Below are positions 11,175 through 19,536 of a DNA stretch of 64,000 nt, one piece after another; the first letter of the stretch is position 1, and every line of letters begins with the position of its first letter. The DNA is from Betaproteobacteria bacterium (GTDB lineage Bacteria; Pseudomonadota; Gammaproteobacteria; Burkholderiales; Casimicrobiaceae): NCBI GenBank assembly GCA_004293675.1, contig READ01000017.1, positions 1-64,000 on the forward strand. Reading direction: 5' to 3'. The position numbers were made by a program, and so were the translations under genes. The notes beneath the pieces were generated by a model, which made no database searches, had not been told where the DNA came from, and saw only the letters and a program-made list of their open reading frames with translations.

Positions 11175-12173
11175 ATGAAAGCACTCGTCAACACCGCCAC
11201 ACTCGAAATGACCTTCCGCGACGAGCCGATGGCCGTGCGACTCAGTGATGATGAGGTGTGCCTTCGCATTGATGCGGTGGGTATTTGTGGCAGCGACATG
11301 CACGCCTATCACGGGCATGATCCGCGACGCATTCCGCCCATCATCTTGGGCCATGAATTCGCCGGTGAAGTCGTGGATGGCACCTACCTTGGCAAGCGCT
11401 TCACCGGCAATCCGTTGATCGCCTGTGGCGTGTGTGATTACTGTGTGCAGGGTCGAAGCAATCTGTGCAGCAATCGCAGCATGGTGGGTATGACGCGTCC
11501 CGGCGCTTATGCCGAATTCATGACGATTCCGGCAAAGTGTCTGGTGGAAATTCCAACTGGCATGAGCGCGACTCGCGCCGCGCTCACTGAGCCGGCAGCC
11601 ACCGCGCTTCATGCGCTGCACATGGCGCAGCGCACCAGCGTTCGACCGATTCAAGAATGCCGCGTTTTGGTGATTGGCGGTGGCGCCATTGGCATGTTCA
11701 TGGCGCTACTGTTGCGAAATTACGGCGTGCGCGGCGCGGTGGTTGCTGAAACCAATCCGCTGCGCCGAAAGAGCATTGTTCGCCACGCTGAAACGCGCGC
11801 CTTTGATCCGCTGAGCGAGAGCGGCGTGACCGAATCAAGCTGCGATATCGTGTTTGATTGCGTGGGCTCGAAGCACACGCGAACGGCGGCGTTCAAAGCG
11901 ATTCGACACGGTGGTGTAATGGTGCATGTGGGCTTGCAAGACTGGTCGAGCGACATCGATATGCGAAAGCTGACGTTGGCCGAAATCACATTGATCGGCA
12001 CCTACACCTACACGATGGCCGATCTTCGCGCTACGGTCGCTGCATTGCACGAGGGAGCGTTCGGCGATTGCAGCTGGGTCGAAGAGCGCCCGCTCGCAGA
12101 CGGTAGCTCGGCGTTCACCGATTTGCACGAAGGCAAAAGCGCGTCGGCGAAGATTGTTTTGTTGCCGCATTGA
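11175..12173 (+). CDS. hpsP: Zinc-dependent DHPS 2-dehydrogenase
   Basis: Medium-chain alcohol dehydrogenase, 333 aa. Catalytic zinc ligands are C38, H60 and E61 (GHEF), structural zinc cysteines are C84, C87, C90 and C98, and the nucleotide-binding segment is VLVIGGGAIG. It would pair with HpsO to invert DHPS through the 2-keto form. The ATG at 11175 is preferred because the protein then begins MKALVNT, as in this family; an upstream in-frame start would add 22 unlikely residues. It is separated from hpsO by 428 nt of repeats but is on the same strand with no other gene between, so a role in the same pathway is likely. Confidence 0.8.
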   Translation: MKALVNTATLEMTFRDEPMAVRLSDDEVCLRIDAVGICGSDMHAYHGHDPRRIPPIILGHEFAGEVVDGTYLGKRFTGNPLIACGVCDYCVQGRSNLCSNRSMVGMTRPGAYAEFMTIPAKCLVEIPTGMSATRAALTEPAATALHALHMAQRTSVRPIQECRVLVIGGGAIGMFMALLLRNYGVRGAVVAETNPLRRKSIVRHAETRAFDPLSESGVTESSCDIVFDCVGSKHTRTAAFKAIRHGGVMVHVGLQDWSSDIDMRKLTLAEITLIGTYTYTMADLRATVAALHEGAFGDCSWVEERPLADGSSAFTDLHEGKSASAKIVLLPH

Positions 12174-12190
12174 TTTGCAATGGGACTGAG

Positions 12191-12330
12191 CTTTTTTTGG
12201 CGCAGATTACGGAGGTTGCGCAGATTCACGCAGATTGTTTGGTTCCTCTAACTTCATGTCTACGCGGGCAGAAGAAGAGGGGCTAATCTGTCTCAATCGA
12301 CGAAATCAGCGAAATCTGCGTCAAAAAAAG
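12191..12330. repeat. ATCTGCG-unit inverted repeat, copy 2
   Basis: Left arm with GCGCAGATT units (12191-12236) and right arm with GAAATCTGCGTC units (12283-12330), bounded by T-run and A-run. Total length is 140 bp, as for the copy at 29566-29705. It lies 17 nt after hpsP and may act as a transcript end on either strand. It occupies the first half of the gap 12174-12576; repeat copy B lies in the second half. Confidence 0.7.
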
Positions 12331-12382
12331 TGCTCGCAAGTCGCTTCAAATTGATTGATTCCATGCCGCAGCCAAACATCCT

Positions 12383-12498
12383 GACAGATTGATGAAACGC
12401 CCTATAAAATAAGGAGTAAGGCGAGTTTGGACTATTACTCGACAAGTGGTAAATACTTCCCTTATCCCATATTTCATATGGCATTCCATAACTATGTT
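12383..12498. repeat. 116-bp AT-rich intergenic element, copy B
   Basis: Left arm GCCCTATAAAATAAGGA (12399-12415), right arm CCCATATTTCATATGGC (12466-12482), 84 bp end to end. The outer hexamers are degenerate in this copy, so the ends are set by analogy with the others. Confidence 0.7.
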
Positions 12499-12576
12499 GA
12501 TACGTAATTGGCAATCGACGAAAATACGAGCTTCGTCCTGCAGGAACTTTAAGTCGTCGACGAATTCAAAGTGAGT

Positions 12577-12981
12577 ATGAAAGCCTTTCGATTTCACCGC
12601 ATGTGGTTGTTGGTCGTAGCGATCCTCTGGGTCGCTGCGTCTTCACACTCGCTGGCTCGGTCGACGTCGATGATGTTTAGCAACCTCGGGGATTCGAACC
12701 ACCCGGCATTGGTCTCGGCCTCAGAGGCCGCGCATCACACCGGCACCGCTCATGAAGCGGCGACCGTCGTCGTCGATGCTGCCACGTTTTGGGCGAGCGT
12801 TGACGAATACGATTGCTGCAGCGGATGTCAGGCAAGCTGCGCGTCGGTCTCGGTGGCGATAGCCACACAGCCCTTCGCGATGAATTTCTTGAACTCGCCG
12901 CAGCAAGCGCCAGTCCAGACGCCCGTTGTTTCTCGCTCGTTTATCCCGACGATCGACACGCCACCTCCCCGTACTCATTAA
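12577..12981 (+). CDS. Small exported cysteine-rich protein, function unknown
   Basis: 134 aa from the ATG at 12577 (another in-frame ATG lies at 12571). A hydrophobic segment at residues ~10-28 (MWLLVVAILWVAASSHSLA) suggests a signal peptide or anchor. The middle holds a cluster of four cysteines, DCCSGCQASC, followed by a proline-rich tail. It heads a four-gene group ending in HMA-domain and MerT-like genes, so metal binding in the periplasm is a reasonable guess. It resembles in size and style the small DUF2946-like proteins of copper clusters, but I do not recognise the family with certainty. Confidence 0.6.
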   Translation: MKAFRFHRMWLLVVAILWVAASSHSLARSTSMMFSNLGDSNHPALVSASEAAHHTGTAHEAATVVVDAATFWASVDEYDCCSGCQASCASVSVAIATQPFAMNFLNSPQQAPVQTPVVSRSFIPTIDTPPPRTH

Positions 12982-13086
12982 TCTCCGAAGCCCGCGCGCC
13001 GCTGCAAATTAGTAGCCGCGTGTGTCCCGCTGCCACCGCTCTGGCGTGTGGTGGGCGGTGAAATTTCGTTGCAGATTAGGAGTTTT

Positions 13087-13773
13087 ATGACACTACACAC
13101 TTTCGTGCACCGCACGAGGCAGTCGCTGCTTGCGCTAACGGGCATTCTCACAGCGATCGCGTTCACATCGTCGGCCCATGCTGGGTTCTTCATTCCGAAG
13201 AACACTACGATGGCGATGGTGACGCTCTCGCCCGACGAACAAAACTACGAGCTTGCTTATGGCTTTGATCGGAGAATCAGCGGATCGCTCGGTGTGACTC
13301 GCGTTAAAGAAGGCGGCAGCGATGCCGCTTGGCGTAACGTAGTCATGGCGCAGGTTGCCTACTTGGTGAAGCGCCAATCCATGAACGACGGTATTTTCAA
13401 TACCTACGTTTGGGCAGGCCCGATGGCCGAGCGGCTCGAAGGCGAAGGCAAAACGCGCGCCGGTCTACAAACCGGTGTATGGGTTGATTTCGAAACGCGC
13501 TGGGTTTACACGCGGGTCAAGGCCCACACTTTTCAGAGTAAAGACTGGCGCCGCAACGAAGTCGTTGCGCAAGCCATGCTCGCGCCGTATGCCGCTGACT
13601 ACGAGGACATCGCCTCGTGGGGTGGCCTACAGGTTAAGCGCGTGAGCGGCGAGCGTACTGAGCTCACGCCGTTCGTGCGCTTCTTTCAACGCGACTGGTG
13701 GATCGATGCTGGCATCAGCGTCGACCGGACTCACCGTAACAATTTTTTCGTTAACTTAATCAAAACTTTTTAG
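13087..13773 (+). CDS. Predicted outer-membrane or periplasmic protein, function unknown
   Basis: 228 aa from the ATG at 13087 (TAGGAG at 13077-13082). A signal peptide ends around SSAHA|G. The mature part alternates polar and aromatic residues in strand-like stretches and ends NNFFVNLIKTF with a terminal Phe, the usual mark of an outer-membrane beta-barrel. It is followed 12 nt later by the HMA-domain protein and so belongs to the metal-related group. No known motif was recognised. The barrel idea rests on the strand pattern and the C-terminal Phe only. Confidence 0.65.
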   Translation: MTLHTFVHRTRQSLLALTGILTAIAFTSSAHAGFFIPKNTTMAMVTLSPDEQNYELAYGFDRRISGSLGVTRVKEGGSDAAWRNVVMAQVAYLVKRQSMNDGIFNTYVWAGPMAERLEGEGKTRAGLQTGVWVDFETRWVYTRVKAHTFQSKDWRRNEVVAQAMLAPYAADYEDIASWGGLQVKRVSGERTELTPFVRFFQRDWWIDAGISVDRTHRNNFFVNLIKTF

Positions 13774-13785
13774 GAAATCATCATC

Positions 13786-14118
13786 ATGAAAAACATCAAA
13801 TTTGCCATTGCAACGATTGCCGCATTTGCCACGTTCGCGGTCCACGCCGAAACGGTGAAACTCACCGTTGACGGCATGGTCTGCGCGTTCTGCGCGGGTG
13901 CGATCGAGAAAAAAATGAAGGCCAACAAAGAGACCTCCGAGGTCTTTGTCAGCCTTGAAAACAAGATCGTCGCGGTATCGATAAAGTCCGGTCAAAAGAT
14001 CGATGACGCCAAGCTCAAAGCGCAAATCGCTGATGCAGGCTACGAGGTGAAAGCCATTGAGCGCGTGACCACGTCGATTGCCGACATCAAAGCAGCGACC
14101 AAAGCCAAAAAGTCTTAA
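13786..14118 (+). CDS. Periplasmic heavy-metal-associated (HMA) protein, MerP-like
   Basis: 110 aa with a signal peptide cut after AVHA (residue ~21). The HMA domain has the metal-binding loop GMVCAFC, cysteines C33 and C36, where MerP has GMTCxxC. It would bind a soft metal ion in the periplasm and pass it to the membrane partner encoded next, with which it overlaps by 1 nt (TAATG). There is an alanine/lysine-rich tail. No merR, merA or P-type ATPase is nearby, so the metal is open: mercury, copper or another soft metal. Confidence 0.82.
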   Translation: MKNIKFAIATIAAFATFAVHAETVKLTVDGMVCAFCAGAIEKKMKANKETSEVFVSLENKIVAVSIKSGQKIDDAKLKAQIADAGYEVKAIERVTTSIADIKAATKAKKS

Positions 14119-14507
14119 TGGACGCTAACGTCGAACAGAAATTGGGAACCCGGGCGACCTGGTTCTCAATTTTTACCAGCGCCTCAACGCTTGTCTGCTG
14201 CGCCATTCCGGCGCTGTTGGTCGCGTTGGGCGCGGGCGCAACGCTCGCAGCGTTGGTCGGTGTCGTGCCGCAGATCGTCTGGCTGTCAGAAAACAAAACG
14301 CTAGTGTTCGGTGCGGCGGGACTGATGCTCGCCATCGCTGGATATTTTCAATGGCGCGCGCGGTTTTTGCCGTGCCCAATCGATCCAGTGCTAGCGGCAT
14401 CTTGCACCCGGCAGCGCAAAGTCTCGCAAGTCATCTACTTCGCGTCGGTCGCGATTTATGTGGCGGGTGGGTTCTTTGCGTTTGTGTTGCCAGCGCTGTT
14501 GTACTAA
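14118..14507 (+). CDS. MerT-like inner-membrane metal transport protein
   Basis: 129 aa with three to four hydrophobic segments. The first membrane helix carries a vicinal cysteine pair, LVCCAIPALL, and a second pair lies in the loop CPIDPVLAASC, the same layout as in MerT. It is translationally coupled to the HMA protein (1-nt overlap). A MerT/MerP-type relay of a soft metal into the cytoplasm is inferred. Absence of a detoxifying enzyme suggests uptake of a needed metal or an orphan module. Possible hairpin terminator just downstream. Confidence 0.75.
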   Translation: MDANVEQKLGTRATWFSIFTSASTLVCCAIPALLVALGAGATLAALVGVVPQIVWLSENKTLVFGAAGLMLAIAGYFQWRARFLPCPIDPVLAASCTRQRKVSQVIYFASVAIYVAGGFFAFVLPALLY

Positions 14508-14528
14508 CACCACTTCGATGTATTGACA

Positions 14529-14554
14529 GATAGCGCGCCGCACGGTGCGCTATC
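14529..14554 (+). terminator. Hairpin after the MerT-like gene, possible terminator
   Basis: GATAGCGCGCC and GGTGCGCTATC pair over 11 bp (one G-T) around a GCAC loop, 22 nt past the stop. Only a weak T stretch follows (CGGTTTACTG), so efficiency is doubtful. It lies in the 693-nt gap 14508-15200, which otherwise holds repeat copy C and no supportable gene. Confidence 0.45.
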
Positions 14555-14681
14555 CGGTTTACTGAGCCAGCATCCCGCTGGTGAGCGTATCGAGCGGGCG
14601 CGGGCTAGGTATCGATTTCGACCGTTGACGTTTCTGGGGAGGCCTGGGGTGCGCGCTACTCTTCATTTCCACCTATATTCC

Positions 14682-14797
14682 AGCTTTCTTATTGAATAGC
14701 TTATGAAATAGGGGCTACATGTCATTTGAAGGGCGATACGACAAGCGTCAATTCTTGGTTATTGGCCATATTTCAATTGGCTTTTGCTTACACAGCT
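14682..14797. repeat. 116-bp AT-rich intergenic element, copy C
   Basis: Outer ends read TTCCAGCTTT and ACAGCTGGAA, so the outer inverted repeat extends a few bases past the 116-bp core here. The left arm GCTTATGAAATAGGGG (from 14699) has lost one base; the right arm is GCCATATTTCAATTGGC (14765-14781). Despite the deletion in the arm the total is still 116 bp. Confidence 0.75.
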
Positions 14798-15200
14798 GGA
14801 ATTTTTCCAGGAGACAGTCGAAGTTTCGCTGAGGTAGAGGAAAGCGATCTGGCGAGCTCAGCTCGGTGGACTGCGCCTGTATTGCAAGCACGCCGCAACC
14901 GGTGCCGGACGTTGAAATTTTCCTCAGCCGAGCCGCCGCGGTGTGGCCACTGGCAGCTTCGCAACCAGCCTCAACCGCCCGCAACGACACAGCCACGGGA
15001 CTTCGCGCCTATTTGCACTCGCCGAGCGAGTGCAATCAGATAAAATTTCAGGGTTAATCCCATCGGGTAGCGCTCTAGAAGCCGCCGTCGAGTTGTCCGC
15101 GAGCGAGCGGAACTCGAGTTTGGCGACTTGTGAGCGCGATGGGCGCAATAAAAACCGGGCGTATGCGCCCTCCAAGCCTTACTGGAATCACGAGAAGCGA

Positions 15201-15791
15201 ATGAGCGAACCAGTCAACACATCAAGACGCCGCATGGCGATCGCAACCGCGGTCGTTCCGGGCGCAATTACCGGTGCGGCGGTCGTCGCCCCCTTTGTTG
15301 CAACGCTTGCGCCATCTGAGCGCGCAAAAGCTGCTGGGGCGCCGGTCGAAGTCGATCTGAGCACCATCAAACCGGGTGAAAAGGTCAACGTCGAATGGCG
15401 CGGCAAAGTGGTGTGGGTGATGAAGCGTACGCCTGAACAGATCGCGTCGCTTGAAAAAATTCCAGCGTCGCAGCTCTCGGACGCGAGTTCTAAGAAGTCG
15501 GTCCAACCGTCTTACGTGAACGCGAAAACGCGCTCCATCACGCCAGAGCTCGTCGTCATGGAGGGTGTTTGCACCCATCTGGGCTGCTCGCCAACCTCGA
15601 AGTTGACCCCCGGCGAATTGGGCAACGATTGGTTGGGCGGCTTTTACTGCCCTTGCCACGGCTCGAAGTTCGACGTAGCAGGGCGCGTGTTTACGGGTTC
15701 GCCAGCACCTACGAATCTGTCGGTTCCGGATCACAAAATCGACGGCAATAAGCTCGTCATCGGCATCACCCCAGACGGAAAAGAGGCTTAA
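15201..15791 (+). CDS. petA: Ubiquinol-cytochrome c reductase, Rieske iron-sulfur subunit
   Basis: Carries the Rieske [2Fe-2S] cluster that takes electrons from ubiquinol in the bc1 complex. 196 aa; N-terminal twin-arginine segment SRRRMA (residues 8-13) and one membrane anchor, so Tat insertion is expected. Cluster ligands are C124 and H126 in CTHLGC, and C150 and H153 in CPCHGS; C129 and C152 form the stabilising disulfide. The ATG at 15201 is chosen because it gives the normal family N-terminus; the reading frame stays open upstream, but those residues look like nothing. petB follows after 3 nt. Confidence 0.95.
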   Translation: MSEPVNTSRRRMAIATAVVPGAITGAAVVAPFVATLAPSERAKAAGAPVEVDLSTIKPGEKVNVEWRGKVVWVMKRTPEQIASLEKIPASQLSDASSKKSVQPSYVNAKTRSITPELVVMEGVCTHLGCSPTSKLTPGELGNDWLGGFYCPCHGSKFDVAGRVFTGSPAPTNLSVPDHKIDGNKLVIGITPDGKEA

Positions 15792-15794
15792 GTC

Positions 15795-17144
15795 ATGGCT
15801 TCCAACACCCCATCGATGTTTAAAAGCGGCTTCATGAAATGGTTTGATGAGCGCTTGCCGCTCACGCCTACGATCAAAGCGCATTTGACTGAGTACTACA
15901 CGCCGAAAAACTTCAATTTTTGGTACTACTTTGGCTCGCTGGCCATGCTCGTGCTGGTGCTGCAAATCGTCACCGGCATTTTCCTAACGATGAACTACAA
16001 ACCCGACGCTGCGACCGCGTTTGGTTCGGTCGAATACATCATGCGTGATGTCGACTACGGTTGGCTGATTCGCTACATGCACTCCACCGGCGCGTCGATG
16101 TTCTTCGTGGTCGTGTATTTGCATATGTGCCGTGGGTTGCTCTACGGCAGCTACCGCAAGCCACGTGAGCTGATTTGGATTTTCGGCTGCCTGATTTACT
16201 TGACGCTGATGGGCGAGGCGTTCTTCGGCTACCTGTTGCCGTGGGGACAAATGTCGTTCTGGGGCGCGCAGGTGATCGTGAATCTCTTCGCAGCGATTCC
16301 GGTGATCGGTCCTGAGCTTGCGGTTTGGATTCGTGGCGATTTCGCGGTGGGCGACGCAACGCTTAATCGCTTCTTTGCGTTCCACGTGATTGCTCTGCCA
16401 TTGGTCTTGTTGGGCTTAGTTGCTGCGCACATCGTTGCCCTGCACGAAGTGGGCTCCAACAACCCGGACGGTATCGAGATCAAGAAGAACAAAGATCCAA
16501 AGACTGGCATTCCGCTCGACGGCATCCCGTTTCACCCTTACTTCACGGTGAAAGACATCGTTGGCGTAGTCGTGTTTCTCATGATTTTCTCGGCGATCGT
16601 GTTCTTCATGCCCGAGATGGGCGGCTACTTCTTGGAGTACAACAACTTCGTACCGGCTGACCCGCTCAAGACTCCGGACCATATCGCACCCGTTTGGTAC
16701 TTCACGCCTTACTACTCCATTCTCCGCGCTGTACCGCCGTTTTTCGGTTTGCAGATTTGGGGCGTGATTGCCATGGGCGCAGCTACGATGATCTTCTTCG
16801 CGCTGCCCTGGCTTGATCGCGGCGCGGTCAAATCGATTCGCTACCGCGGCAACCACTGGAAAACGTTCTTCACGATCTTTATTGTTTGCTTCCTTATCCT
16901 CGGTTACTTGGGTGTGAAACCGACCAGTGTTTGGGGTCAGTTCGGCGGAGCTTGGGCCAGCATCCTCGACACCAAAGACGTGGCGACTTGGGTTGCGCGG
17001 CTTTGCACCGTTGGCTACTTTGCATTCTTCGTGCTGATGCCTTGGTACACCAAAGTTGACAAGACAAAACCAGAGCCAACGCGGGTGACTTGGGGCGATG
17101 CGCCTGCCAAGCCCAAGCATGGCGCGCATGCGGCGGCGGAGTAA
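15795..17144 (+). CDS. petB: Cytochrome b of the bc1 complex
   Basis: Membrane core of the bc1 complex with two b hemes and both quinone sites, 449 aa. Heme-binding histidines lie in the helix around RYMHSTGASMFF...YLHMCRGL and in FFAFHVIALPL...AAHIVALHEVG. The Qo-site motif reads PVWYF, the form I expect in beta- and gammaproteobacteria in place of PEWY. The C-terminal part carries the additional helices of the long, non-split cytochrome b. It lies 3 nt after petA and 3 nt before petC. Confidence 0.96.
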   Translation: MASNTPSMFKSGFMKWFDERLPLTPTIKAHLTEYYTPKNFNFWYYFGSLAMLVLVLQIVTGIFLTMNYKPDAATAFGSVEYIMRDVDYGWLIRYMHSTGASMFFVVVYLHMCRGLLYGSYRKPRELIWIFGCLIYLTLMGEAFFGYLLPWGQMSFWGAQVIVNLFAAIPVIGPELAVWIRGDFAVGDATLNRFFAFHVIALPLVLLGLVAAHIVALHEVGSNNPDGIEIKKNKDPKTGIPLDGIPFHPYFTVKDIVGVVVFLMIFSAIVFFMPEMGGYFLEYNNFVPADPLKTPDHIAPVWYFTPYYSILRAVPPFFGLQIWGVIAMGAATMIFFALPWLDRGAVKSIRYRGNHWKTFFTIFIVCFLILGYLGVKPTSVWGQFGGAWASILDTKDVATWVARLCTVGYFAFFVLMPWYTKVDKTKPEPTRVTWGDAPAKPKHGAHAAAE

Positions 17145-17147
17145 GCG

Positions 17148-18002
17148 ATGAAAGCAAAATTTTTATTGGCGAGTCTCGCCGTTGCGTTGATCCCGTCGCT
17201 GTCGTTCGCAGCGGGTGGGCCCGAGGTCAAAATCGTTGGCACCACCGCTGATCGCACTGACGTGGCTTCGTTGCAGCGCGGCGCGCGGCTTTTCGTGAAC
17301 CATTGCCTCAACTGCCACAGCGCGCAGTACATGCGCTACAACCGTCTGACGGACCTGAAGCTCACGCCCGATCAAATCAAGCAAAACTTGATGTTCACCA
17401 CCGACAAAATTGGTGACACGATGAAGGCAGCGATCAGTCCAAAGGATGCCAAAGAATGGTTCGGTGCGGTTCCGCCCGATCTGTCGGTGATGGCTCGCAG
17501 CTACACCACGGAGCGCTTGGGCGCGTATTTGCGCGGCTTCTACAAAGACGACACGCGCGAAATCGGCTGGAACAACCTGGTGTCACCCAACATCGGCATG
17601 CCCCACGTGCTGCACGAGCTCTCCGGCACTAACACCGTGAAAGCCACAGTGTTTAAGGCCGATGGCAAAGAGGTGAAAGACGACTCCGCCGCCAAAGCCC
17701 TGGCACAGAAAGCGTTCATCGCTTCCAATACGATGGCTACGTTTGAGCATCACGTTGAGAAGAAAGACAACAAAGTCGAATCGAGCTACATCGTTAAAAC
17801 GATGGTGCCCGGCACCGACGGTCGCATGACACCCCCACAGTTTGATGTGGCGATGGCGGACCTTACCAACTTCATGGATTACGTTGCTGAGCCACACAAG
17901 GCAAAGCGCATCCAATTGGGAATTTTGGTCATGTTCCTCCTGTCGATCTTGCTTGCAGCTGCAATTTGGCTCAAGAAAGAATTCTGGAAAGACGTTCACT
18001 AA
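17148..18002 (+). CDS. petC: Cytochrome c1 of the bc1 complex
   Basis: 284 aa. Signal peptide ends near SLSFA. The covalent heme c site is CLNCH (C53, C56, H57). A C-terminal membrane anchor (LGILVMFLLSILLAAAIWL) holds it in the inner membrane with the heme domain in the periplasm, where it hands electrons from the Rieske protein to a soluble cytochrome c. Last gene of petABC; a strong terminator hairpin follows 31 nt downstream. Confidence 0.95.
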   Translation: MKAKFLLASLAVALIPSLSFAAGGPEVKIVGTTADRTDVASLQRGARLFVNHCLNCHSAQYMRYNRLTDLKLTPDQIKQNLMFTTDKIGDTMKAAISPKDAKEWFGAVPPDLSVMARSYTTERLGAYLRGFYKDDTREIGWNNLVSPNIGMPHVLHELSGTNTVKATVFKADGKEVKDDSAAKALAQKAFIASNTMATFEHHVEKKDNKVESSYIVKTMVPGTDGRMTPPQFDVAMADLTNFMDYVAEPHKAKRIQLGILVMFLLSILLAAAIWLKKEFWKDVH

Positions 18003-18032
18003 CACGCTGACAGAGCGCGCTTTGACGCCGAT

Positions 18033-18055
18033 AGACCCGGAGCTGTTCCGGGTCT
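18033..18055 (+). terminator. Rho-independent terminator after petABC
   Basis: A perfect 9-bp stem, AGACCCGGA and TCCGGGTCT, with a 5-nt loop is followed by CTTCGTTTTC. The position directly after petC fits transcript termination. Confidence 0.8.
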
Positions 18056-18164
18056 CTTCGTTTTCAGGCACGGCAACTCTCAAGCCACTCGCCGCACGCC
18101 TGAAGCGCTAAGCCCAAGGTCGAGGCTCCTCTGCAACCAGCCACATGAAACTCGGTAACTCACT

Positions 18165-18764
18165 ATGATGACTTTGTATTCCGGTACCACGGATCCGTTC
18201 AGCCACCAGTGCCGCATTGTCCTGCACGAAAAAGGTATGGATTTCCAGATCATCGATGTTGATATGGATAACAAGCCTGAAGATTTGGCCGTGATGAACC
18301 CCTACAACGCCGTGCCGGTGCTTGTGGAGCGCGATTTGATTCTGCATGAGTCCAACATCATCAACGAATACATTGATGAGCGCTTTCCGCATCCGCAACT
18401 GATGCCTGCCGATCCGGCGACTCGCGGTCGTGCGCGCTTGTTTTTGCATCGCTTCAACAAAGAAATCTTTGTCCACGTTGAAGATCTCGAGCGCAAAGCC
18501 CCGAAACAAGCTGATAAGTCACGCGCGGCGATACGTGATCGTTTGACGGAAATTTCGGTGGTGTTCAACAAACAGAAGCACATGTTGGGCGAAGATTATT
18601 CGATGCTCGACGTCGCGCTTGCACCGCTGCTGTGGCGTTTGACCCACTACGAAATCGAACTGCCAAAGGCCGCAGCGCCTGTGCTCAAGTACGCCGAGCG
18701 CTTGTTCTCGCGCCAGGGCTTTATCGACGCGCTAACGCCTGCCGAACGCGGGATGCGTCGCTAG
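18165..18764 (+). CDS. sspA: Stringent starvation protein A
   Basis: RNA-polymerase-associated protein with a glutathione-S-transferase fold, 199 aa. The N-terminal thioredoxin-like half (MTLYSGTTDPFSHQCRIVL) and the helical C-terminal half are as in SspA of beta- and gammaproteobacteria; it is not expected to have GST activity. It follows petABC, as is usual in betaproteobacteria, and precedes sspB by 52 nt. Confidence 0.92.
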   Translation: MMTLYSGTTDPFSHQCRIVLHEKGMDFQIIDVDMDNKPEDLAVMNPYNAVPVLVERDLILHESNIINEYIDERFPHPQLMPADPATRGRARLFLHRFNKEIFVHVEDLERKAPKQADKSRAAIRDRLTEISVVFNKQKHMLGEDYSMLDVALAPLLWRLTHYEIELPKAAAPVLKYAERLFSRQGFIDALTPAERGMRR

Positions 18765-18816
18765 TCGCGCTGGCCATTGCCGTCCGAGCCATGTCGTTCA
18801 TCAGGGGAATTTAGCG

Positions 18817-19281
18817 ATGAGTGAGCAGAGCGCCAAGCCCTATTTGGTGCGCGCCCTCTACGAATGGTGCGTGGAGCAGGGCTACACGCCTTATCTAGCC
18901 GTTCGCGTAGACGCAAACACGAAAGTGCCGGCTGACTACGTCAAAAACGGTGAAATCGTTTTGAACGTAGGGCCGATGGCTACGCATCAACTCACCATGG
19001 ACAATGAGTGGACCCTGTTCAACGCTCGATTTAACGGTGTCACGCAGGAAATCGCGGTGCCGTTTGCTGCCGTTGTCGGCATCTTTGCTAAGGAAACCGG
19101 CTACGGCATGGGTTTTCAACCGGAGCTTGAATCCGAGGTCCCCGCAGTGGCTGACGCCGCACCTGGGGAGCCTTCGGCGGGCTCGTTTCAGCCAGCGCTT
19201 GCCCCGATTTCTGGTGGCGGTGCGAAGCCCGCAGACAAGACGAGCGGCAAAGGCAAAGCAAGTTTGAAGGTAGTGAAGTAA
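18817..19281 (+). CDS. sspB: ClpXP adaptor / stringent starvation protein B
   Basis: Adaptor that delivers ssrA-tagged proteins to the ClpXP protease. 154 aa: a conserved substrate-binding domain to residue ~105 (YLVRALYEWCVEQGYTPY at the start), then a flexible Ala/Pro/Gly-rich linker, then the short C-terminal ClpX-binding tail ending SLKVVK. Preceded by GGGGAA before the ATG at 18817. tRNA-Thr follows 12 nt after the stop. Confidence 0.93.
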   Translation: MSEQSAKPYLVRALYEWCVEQGYTPYLAVRVDANTKVPADYVKNGEIVLNVGPMATHQLTMDNEWTLFNARFNGVTQEIAVPFAAVVGIFAKETGYGMGFQPELESEVPAVADAAPGEPSAGSFQPALAPISGGGAKPADKTSGKGKASLKVVK

Positions 19282-19293
19282 AATTCTAGTTTC

Positions 19294-19368
<75 letters not shown>

Positions 19369-19536
19369 TATTTCTCAGCGTCCGCTCGACACATGCGTTG
19401 CAGCGCGATGAAGTCCACCGACTCTCACGTCGGCAGTCTGGATGCTGAATTCATCAAAACGCCATTCATCGGGCGTAAAAAATAGAAAGTTCGCGCGTCG
19501 CACGCATTCGTCTTGCTGCGCGCTGTTGTACCGTTT

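Noticed and set aside
14726-15043. Possible 105-aa gene in the petA upstream gap
   Set aside because: It starts inside repeat copy C, has no ribosome site or family likeness, and its composition (many Arg, Pro, Ser) is that of a shadow frame.
14943-15200. Open frame of 86 codons in phase upstream of petA
   Set aside because: The residues resemble no Rieske N-terminus; the ATG at 15201 gives the twin-arginine leader expected for PetA.
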